NCBI GenBank assembly: GCA_021737975.1 | Contig: JAIPCZ010000020.1 | Location: 1-46,901 of the forward strand | DNA from: Polaromonas sp. | Lineage (GTDB): Bacteria > Pseudomonadota > Gammaproteobacteria > Burkholderiales > Burkholderiaceae_C | Length of the DNA: 46,901 nucleotides | Direction: 5' to 3' | Shown: positions 9,190-16,437 of the stretch, in pieces | Layout of the letters: every line of letters starts with the position of its first letter | Numbering within the stretch: the first letter of the stretch is position 1 | Notes under the pieces: generated by a model | What the model was told of the DNA's origin: nothing | Database searches by the model: none | What the model saw: only the letters and a program-made list of their open reading frames with translations | Made by a program: the position numbers and the translations under genes

Positions 9190-10056
9190 ATGGCAAATTC
9201 AAAAGCAGATGTACTTGGCAAACCCCTGAGTGGCTGGCGCCTGAAGCTTTACACCATTATTTTCGAAGCCGACACCCGTGCCGGCCGCCGTTTTGACCAG
9301 GTGCTGATTGCGGTCATTCTGGCCAGCGTGGCGGTGGTGATGGCCGACAGCGTGCACCATATCAGTGAACGCTTTCACGGCTGGCTCACGCTGGCCGAGT
9401 GGTTTTTTACCTTGGTGTTCACCCTGGAGTACTTGGCGCGCCTGGCCTGTGTGCGGCACCCTTGGCGTTATGTCCTGAGTTTTTATGGTGTGGTTGACCT
9501 GCTGGCCGTCTTGCCCACTTATCTGGCGCTGCTGGTGCCGGAGGTCGGCGTGCTCATTGACGTGCGCATTTTGCGTTTGCTCAGGGTTTTTCGGGTCTTC
9601 AAACTCACGGCCTACGTGTCGGAATACCAGGCGCTCGGGCAGGCGTTGCGCGCGAGTCGGCGCAAGATCATGGTCTTTCTGACGGCAGTCTTGATGATTG
9701 TGCTGGTGGTGGGGACCTTGATGTACGTGGTTGAGGGCCCCGCCAACGGCTACACCAGTATCCCGACCTCGGTTTACTGGGCCATCACCACCATGACCAC
9801 GGTGGGATTCGGCGACATCACGCCCAAGACCGACCTGGGGCGGCTGATCGCGTCGGCCATGATGTTGCTGGGCTGGGGCACGCTGGCGGTGCCCACGGGC
9901 ATCGTGACTGCCGAGATGACCTATGCGCGCCGAGCCGCGGTCACCACACGCACCTGCCATGATTGTCTGACCGAGGGCCACATGCCCGACGCGAACTATT
10001 GCCACCATTGTGGCGCCCGTCTGTCGGTCTACGCCCGTGATGAGCCGCAGGCCTGA
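9190..10056 (+). CDS. Voltage-gated-type potassium channel with zinc-ribbon tail
   Basis: The 288-residue six-span ion channel has an S4-like voltage sensor at residues 124-140 with basic residues at every third position (R126, R129, R132, R135, K138). The pore helix is followed by the selectivity filter TVGFGD at 204-209, the K+ signature. After S6 the protein ends in a small cytoplasmic zinc ribbon (C256, C259, C271, C274) of the double-CxxC kind. Channels of the Kch/KvAP type usually end elsewhere, so this tail may sense metal or redox state or hold the tetramer together. Its physiological role is unknown. The serine hydrolase gene begins 23 bases after it and is probably co-transcribed. 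Confidence 0.9.
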   Translation: MANSKADVLGKPLSGWRLKLYTIIFEADTRAGRRFDQVLIAVILASVAVVMADSVHHISERFHGWLTLAEWFFTLVFTLEYLARLACVRHPWRYVLSFYGVVDLLAVLPTYLALLVPEVGVLIDVRILRLLRVFRVFKLTAYVSEYQALGQALRASRRKIMVFLTAVLMIVLVVGTLMYVVEGPANGYTSIPTSVYWAITTMTTVGFGDITPKTDLGRLIASAMMLLGWGTLAVPTGIVTAEMTYARRAAVTTRTCHDCLTEGHMPDANYCHHCGARLSVYARDEPQA

Positions 10057-10079
10057 GTGCTGTTTAACCCGGAGATCAC

Positions 10080-11270
10080 ATGAGCTTGAAATTGGTAGCC
10101 CCCGAAAAAGTGGGCCTGTGCACGCACCGCCTGCAGCGCCTGATGGACGTGTTGAAGGGCGAGGCGGACAAGAAACGGCTGCCCGGCGCGGTGGCCATGG
10201 TGGCGCGTCACGGCCAGATTGCCTTGTTTGACAGCGTGGGCCAGCTCAACCCGGCCACCGGTGTGGCCATGGCGCATGATGCCCGCTTTCGCATCTACTC
10301 CATGACCAAGCCGATTGTCTCGGTGGCGGCCATGATGCTGATGGAGGAGGGTCGGTTGCTGCTGAATGACCCGGTGGCCAGATATTTGCCGGAATTTGCG
10401 GCCCAGCAGGTGGCCACACTGGCGGCTGGCGCGGTGCATTTGCAGCCCGCTGGTCGCCAAGCCACCCTGCATGACCTGCTGCGCCACACGGCGGGCATGA
10501 CCTATGAATTTTTGGGCAGCACGCCGGTGCAGCGCCAGTACACCCAGTTGCGCATTGGTTCACGCGAGCGCAGTCTGGCCGAATTCACCGGGCAATTGGC
10601 TTCACTGCCCTTGGTCTTTGAGCCGGGCAGCGCGTTCGAGTACAGCCGTGCCACCGACGTGCTGGGGCGGGTGCTTGAGGTCATATCGGGCCAGACCCTG
10701 CAAGCGTTTCTGCGCGAGCGCATTTTCGAGCCGCTGGGCATGCACCATACTGCCTTTGCCGTGGCTGTGCAGCACCATGAGCTGATTGCCGAACCCTTTG
10801 CGCGCGACCCCGACGGCGGTGTGCAGATGCGTGTGATCGATGTGCGCAACGATGCGGCGCTGGCCTCGGGCGGCGGCGGCTTGACGTCCACGGCCATGGA
10901 TTACGCACGGTTTTTGCAGTTCATGCTGAACCGTGGCGAACTTGCCGGGGTGCGTCTGCTGGGCCCGCGCACGGTGGACTTCATGACCACCGATCACCTG
11001 GGTGAGATCCCGGTGTTCAGCGCCGGTTCGCGCGCGCTGCTGCCGGCCGGTCACGGTTTTGGACTGGGTTTTGCGGTGCGCAAACATCTGGGGGTGGCGC
11101 CGGTGCCGGGTTCGGTCGGCACTTACTTTTGGGGAGGCCTGGCGGGCACCACGTTCTTTGTGGATCCTGCCCTGGACCTCTTTGGCATCCTGATGCTGCA
11201 GGCGCCGAACCAGCGCGAATATTACCGCATGCTGTTTCGGGACCTAGTGTACGCGGCCCTGCTGGATTGA
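10080..11270 (+). CDS. Class C beta-lactamase-family serine hydrolase
   Basis: The 396-residue protein has the penicillin-binding-protein/class C fold. The catalytic SxxK motif is S74-M-T-K77 in IYSMTKP, and the second motif is Y188-S189 in FEYSRATD. A glycine-rich carboxyl block (WGGLAGT, near residue 350) takes the place of the KTG motif. No signal peptide is visible, so it is probably cytoplasmic. Members of this group (EstB-like) are mostly esterases or peptidases rather than antibiotic resistance enzymes, and resistance should not be inferred. It is the second gene after the channel. The ATG follows an AGATC leader with GGAG eight bases upstream. Confidence 0.85.
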   Translation: MSLKLVAPEKVGLCTHRLQRLMDVLKGEADKKRLPGAVAMVARHGQIALFDSVGQLNPATGVAMAHDARFRIYSMTKPIVSVAAMMLMEEGRLLLNDPVARYLPEFAAQQVATLAAGAVHLQPAGRQATLHDLLRHTAGMTYEFLGSTPVQRQYTQLRIGSRERSLAEFTGQLASLPLVFEPGSAFEYSRATDVLGRVLEVISGQTLQAFLRERIFEPLGMHHTAFAVAVQHHELIAEPFARDPDGGVQMRVIDVRNDAALASGGGGLTSTAMDYARFLQFMLNRGELAGVRLLGPRTVDFMTTDHLGEIPVFSAGSRALLPAGHGFGLGFAVRKHLGVAPVPGSVGTYFWGGLAGTTFFVDPALDLFGILMLQAPNQREYYRMLFRDLVYAALLD

Positions 11271-11316
11271 CTGTTTATTTCTTGATATGAAATGCTTTTC
11301 CTTATCGTAGAAGAGT

Positions 11317-11330
11317 TTGATCCAAATCAA
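11317..11330 (+). promoter_or_regulatory. Perfect FNR/ANR-type box before the 2-oxoacid oxidoreductase operon
   Basis: TTGAT-CCAA-ATCAA matches the FNR consensus (TTGAT-N4-ATCAA) at all ten positions. For a class II promoter the start would be about 41 bases downstream, near 11365. A CATCAT element at 11352-11357 is in the right place for a -10. The porG ATG is at 11425. This is strong sequence evidence for induction at low oxygen; the window's own Crp/Fnr protein, of DNR type, could also read the site. Confidence 0.85.
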
Positions 11331-11424
11331 ATATTCAGTTTGTCGTCGGATCATCATCCAGCTTGTTGAAAAGAGGCCGCAGGCACCTTGCCTGTATGCG
11401 CCGCCAACATTTGAGGAGCACAAC

Positions 11425-12009
11425 ATGTTTCAGGTTCGCATTCACGGACGCGGCGGCCAAGGCGTCGTCACGGGCGCAGAGATGATGTCCATCGCGGCGT
11501 TTCTTGGGGGCCGCCATGCGCAGGCTTTTCCCAGTTTTGGTTCAGAGCGCACCGGCGCGCCGGTGGTGGCTTTTTGCCGTATGGATGACAAGGAAATCCG
11601 TCTGCGCGAGCCGATCATGCAGCCCGATGCCATCATCATCCAGGACCCAACCCTGTTGCACCAGGTCGATGTCTTCAGCGGTCTTAAAAAGGACGGCTAT
11701 ATCCTGATCAACACCACGCGCAGTTTTGCCGAGTTGGGCCTGGGCGAGTTCGTCAAGGACTTCAAGCCGGAGCGCCTGCTGACGGTCCCCGCGTCTGAGC
11801 TGGCCATGAGCCATGTCGGGCGCGCCGTGCCCAATGTGCCCTTGCTGGCGGCCTTTGCTGCCCTGTGCGGCTTGATTTCACTGGAGGCCGTGCACAGCGC
11901 CATCGATCAGAAATTCAAGGGTGCGGTCGCGCTGGGAAACAAGGCAGCCGCCGTGCAAGCCTACAACACCGTCATGAAAAACAATGCCGAGGAGACACTC
12001 CATGCTTGA
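11425..12009 (+). CDS. porG: 2-oxoacid (pyruvate):ferredoxin oxidoreductase, gamma subunit
   Basis: The protein is 194 residues from the ATG at 11425, which has GAGGAG seven bases upstream; the open frame runs further back to 11317 but without a good start. The start IHGRGGQGVVTGAEM and the block FPSFGSERTGAPVVAF (35-50) are typical of the gamma domain of pyruvate/ketoisovalerate:ferredoxin oxidoreductases, which helps bind CoA. It is the first gene of a four-gene set of gamma, alpha, beta and a flavoprotein. Its stop overlaps the start of the alpha gene by eight bases. It is probably expressed without oxygen, since these enzymes are oxygen-sensitive and an FNR box precedes the operon. Confidence 0.9.
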   Translation: MFQVRIHGRGGQGVVTGAEMMSIAAFLGGRHAQAFPSFGSERTGAPVVAFCRMDDKEIRLREPIMQPDAIIIQDPTLLHQVDVFSGLKKDGYILINTTRSFAELGLGEFVKDFKPERLLTVPASELAMSHVGRAVPNVPLLAAFAALCGLISLEAVHSAIDQKFKGAVALGNKAAAVQAYNTVMKNNAEETLHA

Positions 12010-13255
12010 ACAATGCGAAGGCTCGCATGCCGTGGCCAAAGCCGTGGCGCTGAGCCGCCCCGAAGTGATTTGTGCCTATCCCATTTCGCCGCAAACCCAC
12101 ATCGTCGAGGGCCTGGGCCAGATGGTGAAGGCGGGTGACCTGACGTCCTGTGAGTTTGTCAATGTCGAGTCCGAATTCGCCGCCCTGAGCGTCGCGATCG
12201 GTGCCTCGGCCGCCGGCGCTCGGTCGTACACGGCCACGGCGAGCCAGGGACTGTTGTTCATGGCAGAGGCGGTTTACAACGCCTCGGGCCTCGGGCTGCC
12301 GATTGTCATGACAGTGGCCAACCGCGCGATTGGCGCGCCCATCAACATCTGGAACGACCACACCGACAGCATGTCGATGCGAGATGCCGGCTGGTTGCAA
12401 ATTTTTGCCGAGACCAACCAGGAAGCCTTGGATCTGCACATCCAGGCTTTCAAGATTGCCGAAGAGCTGTCGCTGCCGGTGATGGTGTGTATGGACGGTT
12501 TCATCCTGACACACGCCTACGAGCGCGTTGACATGCCCGACCAGGCGCAGGTCGACCGGTTTTTGCCGCCCTACGAGCCGCGCCAGGTGCTCGACCCCAA
12601 TGACCCGGTCACCATCGGCGCCATGGTCGGCCCCGAGGCCTTTACCGAGGTGCGGTACCTGGCCCACGCCAAGCAGATGCAGGCGCTCGACCTGATCCCG
12701 CAGATTGCCGCCGAGTTCAAAAAGGAATTCGGCCGGGACTCTGGCGGCCTGATCAAAACCTACCAGACCGAGGACGCCGAAACCATCGTGATTGCGCTGG
12801 GCTCGGTGCTGGGCACCATCAAGGACACGGTCGACGACTTGCGCGCCGAGGGGGTCAAGGTGGGTGTGCTGGGCATCACCTCGTACCGTCCTTTCCCCAT
12901 TTCCGCCATCCGTGATGCCACAGCCCATGCCAAGCGCATTGTGGTCATCGAGAAGTGTTTTGCCGTGGGTATTGGCGGCATCGTGTCGCGCGACGTGCGC
13001 AGCGCCGTGCGCAACCGCCCGCAGCCGGTGCTGACCGTGGTGGCCGGTCTGGGCGGGCGCCCCATCACCAAAGAGTCGGTGCATCAGTTGCTGATGGACG
13101 CCATCGCCGACAAGCTGGAGCTGTTGACTTTCCTGGACCTGGACTGGGCGGTGGTCAACCGGGTGCTGGAGCGCGAAAAAACGCAACGCCGTTCCGGCCC
13201 GATTGCCGAGGGCATCCTGCGCGACATGGGCACGGTGTCGGCGCCCGGCGCCTGA
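12002..13255 (+). CDS. porA: 2-oxoacid (pyruvate):ferredoxin oxidoreductase, alpha subunit
   Basis: The protein is 417 residues from the ATG at 12002, behind GAGGAG. YPISPQTHIVE near residue 21 is the alpha-subunit signature. The pyrimidine-binding domain continues to residue 240 and includes NRAIGAPINIWNDHTDSM. The carboxyl domain, with VLGTIKDTVDDL and GRPITKESV, is the usual domain II. With the beta subunit it oxidatively decarboxylates a 2-oxoacid to acyl-CoA and passes electrons to iron-sulfur clusters. Pyruvate is the likeliest substrate by overall resemblance to PorA. Phenylglyoxylate or another 2-oxoacid, as in aromatic-degrading relatives, is possible. The TGA overlaps the next possible start in TGATG. 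Confidence 0.9.
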   Translation: MLEQCEGSHAVAKAVALSRPEVICAYPISPQTHIVEGLGQMVKAGDLTSCEFVNVESEFAALSVAIGASAAGARSYTATASQGLLFMAEAVYNASGLGLPIVMTVANRAIGAPINIWNDHTDSMSMRDAGWLQIFAETNQEALDLHIQAFKIAEELSLPVMVCMDGFILTHAYERVDMPDQAQVDRFLPPYEPRQVLDPNDPVTIGAMVGPEAFTEVRYLAHAKQMQALDLIPQIAAEFKKEFGRDSGGLIKTYQTEDAETIVIALGSVLGTIKDTVDDLRAEGVKVGVLGITSYRPFPISAIRDATAHAKRIVVIEKCFAVGIGGIVSRDVRSAVRNRPQPVLTVVAGLGGRPITKESVHQLLMDAIADKLELLTFLDLDWAVVNRVLEREKTQRRSGPIAEGILRDMGTVSAPGA

Positions 13256-13281
13256 TGTCCAACCGAACTGAAAGAACCATC

Positions 13282-14271
13282 ATGGAACAGTCATTGGTCA
13301 AGTTTTACCAAACCGGCACGTTCACTGTCGGAAACCGCTTGCTCGCCCCCGAGCAACGCAGCGTGCAGTCGGGTGCGGCCCGCAGCAATTCGCTCAATTC
13401 CGGCCATCGGGCCTGCCAGGGCTGCGGCGAGGCGCTGGGGGCACGTTATGCCATTGATGCCGCCATGGCGGCCACCAACGGCCAGCTGATCGCTGCCAAC
13501 GCCACGGGTTGCCTGGAGGTGTTTTCCACGCCGTACCCGGAAACTTCCTGGCAAATGCCATGGATTCACTCGCTGTTTGGCAACACCGCAGCCGTGGCCA
13601 CCGGTATCGCCGCCGCCATGAAAGCCAAAGGCCGCACTGAGGTGCGGGTGGTGGCGCAAGGCGGCGACGGCGGCACCACCGACATCGGTTTTGGCTGCCT
13701 GTCCGGCATGTTTGAGCGCAACGACGATGTGCTGTACATCTGCTACGACAACGAGGCTTACATGAACACCGGCGTTCAGCGCTCCAGCGCCACACCGCCG
13801 GCGGCACGCACCGCCACGACCATGGCCGTGGGGGAGCATCCGGGCAATGAATTTGGTCAGGGCAAAAACGTCCCGCAAATCGCCATGGCCCACGAGATAC
13901 CCTATGTGGCCACCGCCACGGTGGCGGACTTGCATGACCTGGAATACAAGGTCACCAGGGCCATGTCGTTTCGTGGCGCGCGTTATATCCACATCTTTGT
14001 GCCCTGCCCGCTGGGCTGGGGCGCCGCCTCGCACGACACCATCAAGCTGTCGCGCCTGGCGGTCGAAAGCGGCGTCTTTCCGGTGTTCGAGGCCGAGCGC
14101 GGTGAAGTCACCGGGGTCCTGAAGATTCGTCATCAGGTCCCCGTGGAAGACTACCTGAAGCCGCAAAAACGCTTCGCCCACCTGTTTGGCAAGAAGCCCG
14201 ATGTGGCCACGCTGGCGCGCTTGCAGGCGCGCGCCGACCGCAATATCCGCCGTTTTGGTTTGTTGACCTAA
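13282..14271 (+). CDS. porB: 2-oxoacid (pyruvate):ferredoxin oxidoreductase, beta subunit
   Basis: The protein is 329 residues from the ATG at 13282; an ATG at 13255 overlapping the porA stop would add nine residues. The thiamine diphosphate motif GDGGTTDIGFGCLSGMFERN starts at residue 128 and ends in the usual YDNEAYMNTG. C45, C48 and C77 together with C242 fit the four ligands of the proximal [4Fe-4S] cluster. The beta subunit carries the cofactor and cluster of the active site. It continues the gamma-alpha-beta order, and its stop is 15 bases before the flavoprotein gene. Confidence 0.9.
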   Translation: MEQSLVKFYQTGTFTVGNRLLAPEQRSVQSGAARSNSLNSGHRACQGCGEALGARYAIDAAMAATNGQLIAANATGCLEVFSTPYPETSWQMPWIHSLFGNTAAVATGIAAAMKAKGRTEVRVVAQGGDGGTTDIGFGCLSGMFERNDDVLYICYDNEAYMNTGVQRSSATPPAARTATTMAVGEHPGNEFGQGKNVPQIAMAHEIPYVATATVADLHDLEYKVTRAMSFRGARYIHIFVPCPLGWGAASHDTIKLSRLAVESGVFPVFEAERGEVTGVLKIRHQVPVEDYLKPQKRFAHLFGKKPDVATLARLQARADRNIRRFGLLT

Positions 14272-14286
14272 TCAGTTGAGGACTCT

Positions 14287-15912
14287 ATGCAAAAACCATT
14301 TGCCATCACACTCGATGTCGGCAGCTCTTTGGCCAACCACACGGGCTCCTGGCGCAATGAGCGTCCAGTTTATTTGAGCCGCAAACCCCCGTGCAACCAC
14401 CAGTGCCCCGCTGGTGAAGACATCCAGGGCTGGCTGTTCCATGCCGAGTCCGGCAATTACCAGGCAGCCTGGCGCGCCCTGGTCGAAGACAACCCGTTTC
14501 CGGCCATCATGGGGCGGGTTTGTTACCACACCTGCGAGGGTTCATGCAACCGGGGTCAACTCGATTCGCCTGTTGGCATCAACTCGGTTGAGCACTTTCT
14601 GGGTGACGAGGCCATCGCCAAGGGCTGGCAGTTTCCAAAGCCGACAGCCAGCTCGGGCAAAAAGGTGATGGTGGTCGGCGCTGGGCCGTCAGGCCTGTCG
14701 GCGGCCTACCACCTGGCTCGGCTGGGTCACGCCGTGACCGTGATCGAAGCGGGACCCTTGCCGGGCGGCATGATGCGTTTTGGCATACCCCAATACCGCT
14801 TGCCGCGCCAGGTGCTCGACGCCGAGGTGCAGCGCATCGTGGAACTGGGTGTGCGCATCGAGTACAACACCAAGGTGGATAACGTGCTCGAGGCCAAGCG
14901 GGCGGGTGGCTTTGATGCCGTCTTCCTGGCCGTGGGCGCGCACCTTGCCAAACGCGCCTATATTCCAGCCGGTGATTCCGCCAAGGTGCTCGACGCGGTG
15001 TCGGTGCTGCGTTCCATGGAGGGTGAAGACAAACCCTTGCTCGGGCGGCGCGTGGTGGTGTATGGCGGCGGCAACACGGCGATTGACGTGGCGCGCACCG
15101 CCAAACGGCTGGGTGCGACCGAGTCGATCATTGTTTACCGACGCAATCGCGACAAGATGCCTGCGCACGACTTCGAGGTCGAGGAGGCGCTGCAAGAGGG
15201 TGTCATGATCAAGTGGCTCTCCACCATCAAGCAGGCCGGCGAGTCGTCCATCATGGTTGAAAAAATGGCGCTGGACGACAAGGGTTTTCCGCAGCCCACT
15301 GGCGAGTTCGAGACCCTGGAGGCCGACTCGGTTGTGCTGGCGCTGGGCCAGGATGTGGACTTGTCCCTGATCGAGGGCGTACCCGGCATGGCGGTGCAGG
15401 ATGGCGTGGTCCAGGTCAATGCCCAGATGATGACCGGCCACGACGGCATTTTTGCCGGCGGCGACATGGTGCCGGCAGAGCGCAACGTGACGGTGGCGAT
15501 TGGCCACGGCAAAAAGGCTGCGCGCAACATCGATGCCTGGCTGCAAGGCAGGGTTCATGCGTCGGCGCCAAAAAACGAAGTGGCGAGCTTTGATCTGCTC
15601 AACACCTGGTACTACAGCGATGCGCCCAAAACGATGCGGCCGATGCTCGACATCATCCGCCGTCAATCCACCTTCGAGGAAGTGCAGGGCGGCCTGGATG
15701 AGAGTAATGCGCTGTTTGAAGCCAGGCGCTGCCTGTCCTGCGGCAACTGTTTTGAATGCGACAACTGTTATGGTGTGTGTCCGGACAACGCGGTGATCAA
15801 GCTGGGCCCTGGCAAAGGTTTCGAATTCAATTACGACTACTGCAAGGGCTGCGGCATTTGTGTCTCGGAATGCCCTTGTGGTTCGATCAAGATGGTGCCG
15901 GAAGAGATTTGA
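14287..15912 (+). CDS. GltD-like NAD(P)H flavoprotein with carboxyl-terminal ferredoxin domain, partner of PorGAB
   Basis: The protein has 541 residues. The amino domain resembles the glutamate synthase small subunit, with cluster cysteines C36, C40, C79, C83 and C87. The FAD fingerprint GAGPSG is at 131-136 and a second Rossmann motif GGGNTA at 260-265 binds NAD(P)H. The carboxyl end is a ferredoxin module with a dense cysteine run (C482, 485, 488, 491, 494, 498) followed by CxxCxxCxxxC at 519-529. The operon has no separate delta (ferredoxin) subunit, so this fused module probably takes electrons from PorB and passes them to FAD and NAD(P)+. That would make the complex a 2-oxoacid:NAD(P)+ oxidoreductase, as described for phenylglyoxylate and 2-oxoglutarate enzymes of Azoarcus-type bacteria. 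The direction of flow and the nucleotide are inferred. Confidence 0.88.
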   Translation: MQKPFAITLDVGSSLANHTGSWRNERPVYLSRKPPCNHQCPAGEDIQGWLFHAESGNYQAAWRALVEDNPFPAIMGRVCYHTCEGSCNRGQLDSPVGINSVEHFLGDEAIAKGWQFPKPTASSGKKVMVVGAGPSGLSAAYHLARLGHAVTVIEAGPLPGGMMRFGIPQYRLPRQVLDAEVQRIVELGVRIEYNTKVDNVLEAKRAGGFDAVFLAVGAHLAKRAYIPAGDSAKVLDAVSVLRSMEGEDKPLLGRRVVVYGGGNTAIDVARTAKRLGATESIIVYRRNRDKMPAHDFEVEEALQEGVMIKWLSTIKQAGESSIMVEKMALDDKGFPQPTGEFETLEADSVVLALGQDVDLSLIEGVPGMAVQDGVVQVNAQMMTGHDGIFAGGDMVPAERNVTVAIGHGKKAARNIDAWLQGRVHASAPKNEVASFDLLNTWYYSDAPKTMRPMLDIIRRQSTFEEVQGGLDESNALFEARRCLSCGNCFECDNCYGVCPDNAVIKLGPGKGFEFNYDYCKGCGICVSECPCGSIKMVPEEI

Positions 15913-15958
15913 TTCGTTTCATGCGTTTTATCAGGCTGGGACCGATGATCTGGTTCAA
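15909..15958 (+). promoter_or_regulatory. Two FNR-like sites before uspA
   Basis: TTGAT-TCGT-TTCAT (15909-15922) and ATGAT-CTGG-TTCAA (15945-15958) each match eight of ten FNR consensus positions and lie 36 bases apart, 72 and 36 bases before the uspA start. The first overlaps the stop of the flavoprotein gene. Universal stress genes are often induced without oxygen. The matches are imperfect and may be chance. Confidence 0.35.
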
Positions 15959-15993
15959 AATGCGCTGGTCATTTTTCTTAAAAGGAGTCTGTC

Positions 15994-16437
15994 ATGTTTA
16001 AACATATCCTGGTCCCCGTCGATGGTTCAGAGACGGCACAAATGGCCGTCGACAAGGCGACTGCTCTGGCCAAGGCGTTTGGCAGCCTGGTCACGGTGAT
16101 CTATGTGATCGATCCCTATCCCTTTACCGGCGTGGGCACCGACTTTGCCTATGGCCAGGCCGAATATCTGAATGCCGCGACGGCCGAGGCCAATGAGGCG
16201 GTCAGATTGGCCAAGCAGTCTTTTGCAGATTCCGGTGTGAGCGTCGACACCTCGGTGGTCGAGGCGCACACCGCATGGCGCGGTATTGTCGAGGCGGGCG
16301 ATTCCTTGCAGGCCGACCTGATCGTGATGGGCTCACACGGTCGTAATGCCCTGGAAAAACTGGTGCTCGGCAGCGTGGCCCAGGCCGTGCTGTCGCACAC
16401 CAAGCTTCCTGTGCTGGTGGTGCGCGACGCCAAATAA
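15994..16437 (+). CDS. Universal stress protein, UspA family, ATP-binding type
   Basis: A 147-residue single Usp domain. It begins with the usual FKHILVPVDGSE and ends with the ATP-binding pattern G-x2-G-x9-G-S in MGSHGRNALEKLVLGS, so it belongs to the nucleotide-binding branch. The ATG has a good AAGGAG site. These small cytoplasmic dimers support survival during anaerobic energy stress and starvation; the exact role here is not known. It follows the oxidoreductase operon by 81 bases with its own probable promoter. Its stop directly abuts the stop of the convergent nrdJ with no bases between. Confidence 0.9.
   Translation: MFKHILVPVDGSETAQMAVDKATALAKAFGSLVTVIYVIDPYPFTGVGTDFAYGQAEYLNAATAEANEAVRLAKQSFADSGVSVDTSVVEAHTAWRGIVEAGDSLQADLIVMGSHGRNALEKLVLGSVAQAVLSHTKLPVLVVRDAK

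Noticed and set aside
10080..11270. Antibiotic-resistance beta-lactamase
   Set aside because: No signal peptide, and the third motif is not the KTG of class C enzymes; the esterase-like branch fits better.
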